In this document: positions 14,001 to 23,000 of the stretch, piece after piece | Position numbering within the stretch: position 1 is the stretch's first letter | How the letters are laid out: every line of letters begins with the position of its first letter | Source of the DNA: Sperchopsis tessellata | Taxonomy: Eukaryota > Arthropoda > Insecta > Coleoptera > Hydrophilidae | Length of the DNA stretch: 45,711 bases | Direction: 5' to 3' | Assembly: GCA_033557685.1 (NCBI GenBank) | Contig: JAWQRN010000047.1 | Coordinates: forward strand, 1 to 45,711 | Position numbers and translations under genes: made by a program | Notes under the pieces: model-generated | Databases searched by the model: none | What the model was told of the DNA's origin: nothing | What the model saw: the letters and a program-made list of their open reading frames with translations, nothing else

Positions 14001-17000
14001 TGGTCGGCACCTACAACTAGCACTTTTCAGAGCTACATGGCAATGTATAATTAGCACTTTTAAGAGCTACATGTCTTGATAATGCTCCCTGCAACAGTGG
14101 ACGAAACGTCGGGAAAACAAAGTCAACACACGGTTATCTCCCGGAAAACCTGAAGATAAGGTTAAAGTGTATCGTTTCGCCACAAAAGTAGTGTTTTGGA
14201 GACTCAAAGAAAAGATCATGAATTTTTAAAGGGTAAAAATGCCCCCTCAACACAGACCTTAAGCAGATTGATCACCAAATTTGATACACCGTTGGGACAC
14301 TATGAATATTAAGGAGAACAATGCTTACCCTATGGTTGTCAGTTTCAGGATTTCGATTTCCGTTTTCGGTAGGAGTCTCTGTCGACTTGCGGTTGTAGTG
14401 CCATAACTCGGGATCCCATATTCCGTTAGAATTGTCAAATGCCATATCTAGATAAACGGGTCGAATTTTAGAAAGCGGGCTCTCCTGGAAGGCAAATAGT
14501 TCATCGCGGCTATAGCGGTACTGAGGAATTGGTAGTTTGACAACCAATATCGCTGGGTCGGAAAATTCAGTCATACCACCTGCAGGTATAGCCAAACTCA
14601 TACCTTCCACTACCTCATCTTCTGAAAAAAAAAAAAATATATATAAATAAAATAAAAATATATTAGAAAATATAAATGCAAGAAATTAGCTTGAATTTTT
14701 AGTAATCTATTATATATTTTGACTACGTTAGCTATAAAAGTTGTTTGCAAAAAATAATAATATGCATTCCTGTCGAAAATTTAAATTAAACAAAAACATA
14801 TCTGGACAGGAATTATCATAAATTTTGTTCAGAATGCCCACCTTGTATCACCTAACAATAGAAGAATCTCCTGGCCCATATTGTTGAATGTTTCCTTGAT
14901 AATTAATGCACTTTCATCGATTATCTGGTGTCAATGTAAAAAACTCTCTGGTGGAATAATGAACACATTGAGTTTGAAGAAATCACACATTAAGTCCAAG
15001 GATATCAAAACTTGCGACCGAACAAGCTATTCAATCAGACCAAGACGTCTAATCATCTTATCATTGGTTGGATTCAAATGTGAATACACCTCTGTTATAT
15101 GTGATCCTCACCAACAGAAGTACGTTGATTCTGTTGAGTGTGTCAAGAGATTTCTTAAATACCTGTATTTCAGAACTTATCCTGAGAGGTTACCCACATG
15201 GAGAGCTCTTTGCTATTTTCAATTTCGAGACTACTTCGTTCTTAGATCGGTGGTCATGATTTGCTACATCTTTAAAGTAGTAAAGTTTTGCCCTTAATTC
15301 ATATTTAAGTGGCTACTAAATCAAATATCTTGTACCAGACCAGTATTTCTAATATGCACAGACTGTTTAATGGTATAGCTGCTTCCATTGATATTTTTTC
15401 AATGTCTTTGTCTGCGTTTCGAACTGGTGTGAAAGGGATTATCTCTCAGATTGCCCAGTAACTGTGATATTATTTGATTTAGGTTGTTTTATTGTGATGT
15501 TTCGTGTTATTTATATGTATTTTAAGTCTGTGATATCATGTGATATTTTCTATAGGTATAGCACTAAATAAAATAAAATATCAGTGTACTGGTCATTAAG
15601 GTAATTTCTGACTTGCCTGAAACAATGTGAAATGATACCGTCTTGCAGGAAGGTTATTTTGATCTTTTCGGTTCACTAGATTTGATACCCTTGGGTTTGT
15701 GGAGTTACCTCCGATGCAAAGTGTTCGTTTCTCATCCAAAGAACCATTTAAATTTGTGGCAGAGAATAATAGACAAATGTACATTAATCACCAAGGAAAC
15801 ATTCGAAAGCATGCGGCAAAAGATTTCTAATACATTTTTCTGGATATGTTCTTCAAAATTTGTGATAATTCCTGTCAAAATATTTTCTATTTCATTAAAA
15901 TCTTCGATTAAACTGCATTTTGTCCATTTTTTAAGTAGATTCACAAAAATGCTCATAACTAGAGAACGGATATCTAAATAGATTTCTATTTTTCGGAAAC
16001 AAGTGTGTAGGGAATTATATTTAAAAACTTTGAGTTGTATGCGTCTCTGGCACCATCCTTGAATTTCCAAAAGCCAATATGTAGCTGTTAAAAATAGTTC
16101 TTTTGGAGATAAGATTCAACCTCAATTTTTTCAAAAATTAGGAGGTGGGGGGATACTTCATAACATAATTTTATTAAAATATCATGAAGAAGATACATGT
16201 ATATCGTCCAATCAAGAAATACAATAAAAAAGAGTATTTCATTTCCAAATTATGACAAATTTTATTAGTAATAAAATTTTATATTCAGATAAATTATTTT
16301 ACTATTTTTTGCGAAATTGCTTGTTTAAGGAATTGTTATTAAAAAATATAAAAGTAATAGACACATTATTTATAACACATTATAAAGTTTACACGGTTTT
16401 TTGTTGAGGCATTAATATGAGTGTTTTACATTTACGAGGGAGGTTCATGAGCACAATACGTGGTCGAGACAAGAATTTTATTATATATTATGGACAGAAC
16501 TGTACCACTATATTTTAAATATGTATAATAATATTCTGTAACAATGTAAAAATGTATAGTATTTTTTTAGTGATAGTAGCTTTCAATATTTTAATTAAAT
16601 GAACTGTATTTTAGTTTATATTTGGACCAATCCGTATATGGGTTCTCTTTAAAAAGAAGGTGCTCCAAAATGAACAATAATACTTACACCATAAATGCAT
16701 ACTTAAAAAAAATAAATTTGTGTTACAACTCAATTTTCTAAATTAAATATATTTAATTTCGCTACTGTAATTATCTTAAAAAGTGACGGTAAATAAAAAT
16801 GTTAATATATAATAATAATTAATTTAATATGATTCAAAATAAAATGCAGAACATGTATACTACATAGTCATGCTACATAACGAAAGGGGTTAGTACCAAA
16901 TAGTTTTCAAATATTATTTCAGCCAGGCCACTTTAAAAAATGTACAAAATTCAAAAGATTTAAAGCAATTTAAAACTAAAATTAAAATTATTTTAAGGTC

Positions 17001-20000
17001 GGATATAAGAGGTAAACATTTCTATTGGCAGGTGTGAAAAATTCGCCCTTCTCAAAGAAAAAAAAAAAAAATCCAATGGTCAGTCAAGTTTATAAAACTT
17101 ATTGGAAACTTGTATCTATAGTTTTGCTAATTGTTTAAGAGTTCTTATGTACCATGGATTCAAATTCTTAAGGTCTTATTAATAACAGTTTTCGGGCACC
17201 AAAAATTACGATTTTGGCCAACTTACTCCAAGATACTCTCTTATTCCTAAGTTTCAGGGACTTTCTCCTACCAAAGGAGGTCGGGGACCCGCCACCGTTC
17301 CTTGCCGGCGACCTCAACTTGGTCCTTCGTTGTGGAGGCCTAGTTTTCGCCATTTCCCGTCCAATCGATTCGACCGATACAAAAATACAAAAATTTAGTC
17401 AAAAAAATTAACAATTAACACAGTACCGATTATATTACAAACAAAAACACAGTTTAAAATTTGTACGCGACTTGTACCCGATAGGCAGGGACTTAGCTAT
17501 TTGGAAAACTTCCAGCCACGTGCTATATCCCTTTTGAAAAAATTTAGGTACGACTCGAGAATCAAAGGTATCTCGTACGATACTGAGACAACAATGGACA
17601 CAGGTACAAAACTATCGCGAAATACAGATTTAAAATCACAAATATTCACGCTATTACAACGTCTACGGTAGACTAAATCAAGCGAACTCAAACAGGAGAC
17701 GTAGCGTTAATTTTTTTTTTTTTATTTAAAAAATGAGAATTTTATTCGAACGTACGCAGACGCAAGTTCTTTTGGTACAGCGCGGGAGAAGTTAAAGACG
17801 TGGCCTTCATATTCTAAATAAGCACAGAAAAATGTCCGAATATTTTCGTTTAAAATATTGAATATCCTGTACCTATTTTATAAGACAAAAATTATTTTAT
17901 AACATTAACTAAGGAAGGAAAATCATAAACAAATTGTTTTTTTTTTACAATTAAGCATGTGGTTTTCCGTAAATTATTTTTTTTTCAATTTACTCTTGAG
18001 GCACTATATAATTCAGATAATGATAAAACGTTTTATACTACATATAATTAATTTCGAATTAACAAATAGCCTCTACACCGAAAGGTAGAAGAGGATATGA
18101 TTATATTTATTAACAAATAGCTTTTTAAAATAATAACAATTGTTAAAATAAACTTAAAACTGAGCATTTGAAACTGAAAAAATGCAGAATGATTTTAATG
18201 AAATTAAATAGCTATTCAGGAAGTGAGTAAAGTAAGCTAAATGTGGAGAAAATGTTGGTAATTTTCCTAAAGTTGGTTGGATTAATTTGAAACTTTGATT
18301 GCTGAAAGTTATAAAAATCAAGATGTGAAATTAAATGACACATGAGACACAGTAAATATCAAGCAAGGCAAGGCTGTGAAAGAAATTAGAAGTTTAAAAA
18401 TTATAAAAGTTGAAAGGATTGATGGTAAAATAAGTGAAATGTCCAAATGTGGAGGAGAAATTTGTGTTATTTTTTGCATGCTTAGGTGGTTTGATTGTGC
18501 CAGATGATTGGAAGGATGTTATTAATATTATGATAATATAAAGTGATAAGCCGGCTGACCATTACAGGAGAAGAGCTTAACATAGTACAACTGAGTAAGA
18601 AAGTTCACATAATTATAAAAGAAAAGTTAAACATAACATAATAGTAAAAGTTCATTGGGGACTGCAAAATGTAGAATGATTTTGATGAAAATTAGAAGCT
18701 GTTCTGGGAAGTGAGTAAATAAGCTAAATGTGGAGAAAATGCTGGCAATTTTAATGTAGTTAAGGGGGTATTCTAGTCTGGAATTTTGAAAAAATGGATT
18801 TTTTTTTATATTTTCAAAGTTTAGACTTTCAAAAATAACTTTCAAAATTCCAATTATTTACGGAGTTATAGCTATTTTAGTGACGCGGCAACTAAACCGG
18901 TCCTGCCGAAACAAATCGAACAATTGACATTCCCCGACTACCTGGGGATGAATTACCCCATAGAAACACCTTTATACTCCATGTTTACTTAGAAATAGAT
19001 TAACCGAAGGTCGTTGTAACGTATTTTGTTGAAATTTTTCCGTGTTAAGTGTTCACTTCAGCCCTGTTTAGTTTCAATTTTCAAGCAGCGTAGACGTACG
19101 TACTCTGTGCATAGTTCAAAAATAAAACATTCTGAGTGTTAATTTTAATTTTTGAGTGTAAAATGGATAAAAAAAGTGAACGAGGAAGATCAGGAATCGC
19201 CGATTAACGAAATGTAAGTATAACGCACCATTATATGACTTAACCTGCCTGAAACTTTTCTCAAATCTTTAAACGCGTTTTTTTCGAAACTACTTTTTTC
19301 AACACGGTTGACATGATTTCTCAAGTTCTAATGAATCGATTTACTTGAAATTTGGTACGAACCTTCTCTATATAACCCTCTATCGCCCCTATGTCAAATT
19401 TATGTTTTATACTATTTTTAAAAACTGTGAAAAACAGTCGCCATTTTGCGAAAAAAAAAATTTATTTTTCTGTAAGGTAGGGGCTATAACGACATCCTTA
19501 CTAATTAAGAATCTTTTTTTTTTGTTTCAGATGAGTAGAAGGATTGAAATCGTGTCACCCAGGACGCGCTCTTTTTTTTACCCCCCACTTTACCAGCCTG
19601 TAACTTTTTGAATTTTGAATTTTTATTGTGTATTCTTAAAACATCAATATATATCTGGTAAAAAAATTTATAGAAAAAATGTTTTTTGTTTCTTTTATCG
19701 AACTTTTGAAAAAAAAAACGCTTAAAGAGAAATAGGCAGTAGGAAAGAATGTGGAAACTATAGAGGAATAAGTGTTACGAGTTCAATGAGAAGGTTGTAC
19801 GGCAAAATACTAAAAAAAAAAGGATTGAATTAAGAAACGAAGAAATAGAAAAACAAAGTGGATTTCGTGCAGGAAGATCATGTATTGACAATGTTTTCAC
19901 GTTGCAACAAGTTATTGAAAAACTAAAAGCCCGAGACTTACCTATACATCTTGTATTTATAGACTTCCAGAAAGTCTATAATATCGGCAGAAGATCAGCA

Positions 20001-23000
20001 TGGAAAGGGCATACATTTGGGCAATTTTAAACATCTACAAAAGACCTGAAAGTGCAATAAAATTCGGAAACAAAATTACTAAGCCATTTGCAGTGACCAA
20101 GAGACTGAAGCAAGAATGCTGTCTGTCACCAACTCTATTTAAAATTTATATCCAAAAAGCTCTGAAAAATTGGAGACAAAAATGCACAGGAATGGGAATA
20201 GACATAGATGATCAATGCCTAGCGACTTTGTTCTTCGCCGATTATCAAGTGATTATCGCCAACTCAGGACGACATAGACTATATGATGAGGAAGCTCAGA
20301 GATGAATATGAGAAATGGGGCATAAAAATGAATGTAAAGAAAACTGAATATATGTGCATAGGACAAAGAAGTGAAGAAGATCCAGAACTACAGCGAAGAA
20401 AAATAAAAGAGTTTGACGAGTATAAATACCTTGGCAGCAAAATATCAAAGGAAGGAACATCGGAAAGAGACATAACATATAAGGTTCAACAAAGTCAGAA
20501 GTGTGTGTGAATATTAAACTTTCTGCTGTGGTTGAATAAACTAAAAATAAAAACAAAATTGACAATCCATGAGTCAATCGTAGAGCCTATAATGACATAT
20601 GGGGCAGTGTTGGAAGTTATCAAACCGAAACAAGAAAAGGATTGAAACTGTAGAAATGGATATCCAGCGAAGAGCGAGCAGAATATCTCACTTAGACCAT
20701 ATTCCCAACGAAGAGACTAGAAGATGCACAGATAGAGTTCACACAACGGCAGAAAGGATAGAGACCAGACAGTTGAAATGGTACGGACACATAATGCGGA
20801 TGGAGGAATGCAGATGACCCAAAAGTGCAGTAAACTATGTACCCGCCAATAACAGAAAGACAGGAAGACCCACGAAGACATGGGTAGAGGAAATAAAGAA
20901 AAGCATGAAAGACAGAGCTATTGGAGAAGAGGATTGAGGAGAAAGAGATAGATGGCGATCAAAATGTGGGATGTGGCAGAGGCTGTAGGACCCCTGCTTA
21001 TAAGTATAAGTAAGTAAAGAGAAATAGGAACGATTATTTTGAAAATATGTTCTCAGACAATGCTGAAGAAAAAGGATGACAACTCTCCGAGATGAATCTT
21101 TTCTTTTGCGAAATAGCAAATTGAAGCTTAGAAAGGCAAGCTATGATCTTCAGAAAGTGAAAGTTCACAACTCTACGATTCGTAGAAACCATTTAGAGGG
21201 AGGACGAAAAGCAGTAAGACCTCAAAAAACTTCTGACGGAGGCTATGATGAAAAAAAGGCTGACTTGGGCAAAAAATATGCTCATTGGGCAAAAGAACAC
21301 TGGAGAAATGTGTTGGTCTCTGATGAGACACACTTTCTGGTGCAGGGGTACTGATGAAGTTCGTGCGGAAAAGTGCGGACGAAAAGTTGACTGCAGCTCA
21401 CTTGGTCCAGTAAACAGTGAAATATCCAGTGAAAAAGATGTTTTGGGACTGTTTTTCATTTATGGATACAGGAAAACTTATACCCATCGAAGGCAAGATG
21501 AACAGAGAAAAATATAAAGCGATGTTAGAAACATGATTGGCCAGAGAGAAGTTAGTGAACCAATCTAGATTGGCTAGATTCAGCAGCATGTCATGTTTCC
21601 AAAAAGATGTTGAAATATTTCAAGGACAAAAAGGTGACTCTTCTAGATTGGCCTGGAAACTCACCAGATCATAATACCATTGATTCCTTGTGGTCTATAT
21701 GTAAGGTCAGATTGCTAAACATTGATTGTACAACAAAGGCTATGATGATTGAAGCTGTTATTCATGTGCGGTTCTGAGATGACAAAATCAAAGACAATTG
21801 CAAACAATTTATTCACTCTATGCCAAAACGAGTTGAAGCCGTAATACAAGCCAGAGGGAGACATATCCCCTATTGAATAACACTAAACGATATATAAACT
21901 AATACTGTATATTATTTTTCTTTCATTAAATAATATTTAACATAAATCTGCCCGTGTTCACATTAATTCGCACAATACTGTTTATCAATAAAATAAGATG
22001 CATTTCTAACTCTATTATTAACAAAGTTTACCTATTAATACCATCAACAACGAAGGACGTAGTTTTATGCCTGACAAAATATGTACGATCAAATTTTTAA
22101 TTGTGTTAAGTGATACATTGACACATGAAAAATACATTGAATTAAGAAAGAAAATATACTCAGTATTTGTTTATGTAAAGAGAAAGACTGCAAGAGTATG
22201 ATGTTCAAGAATGCTTAGTGAAAGTAATTCACAAATACTACTTGACAAAAAATTTGAATGCTAGTGAAAGTAATTCTCAAAATACTACTTGCCAAAAAAA
22301 ATTGCAACAGCATGAAGAGGTGGAGATATTTTGGTCTCAGCTCATATATAAGTTAGTGTGGGAAATAACAGACCAAGATTCACATCTTCAGAATTCATCT
22401 ATAACGTTAGACACCAGGTCCTTGCAGCTTAGGATTAGAGATACCCTAAGAGGACATAGACAATCTCATTCGGAATATGGCCAAACATGTGAAAGAATGC
22501 ATAATTCTAATTTCAAATAGCAATTAAGGTACACCCCCAAATTTTAATTATTTTAAATTTTTTTTACCTACTAACTTATATGTGATCAAAATATCTGTAC
22601 CACTTCTTATAATCTATTTTTTATATGGTAAAAAGTATATGTCTATACGGCTTTACAGTTTCATTAAAAAGTCTTGCGACACCAAAATTATAATTTGATT
22701 AATTTTTTTCTTCGCTTAACCACTCCATAATTAACAAAGTCAATTAAAAAAAGTTCATACCTTCAATTTAGGCACAAATTTAATCAATTATTTTCAATGC
22801 CCAAAGAGGTACACTGAAATCTACATCTAGATCTGGGTTTTCTTTTGTCTTATATGAATACTATGAAATTTTTTAATACTTATAGATAAAATCTAATAAT
22901 ATTAAAAGGTAGCTAAATTTAACATTATATTATCAATTTGTAATAATTATGCAATTTATAATTATCTGGTCAACGATATTGCACTCTAGCTACTTTCCGA

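Noticed and set aside
22218..22520. 100-residue ORF
   Set aside because: Its start is built on a 48-bp tandem duplication and the translation has no recognisable family.
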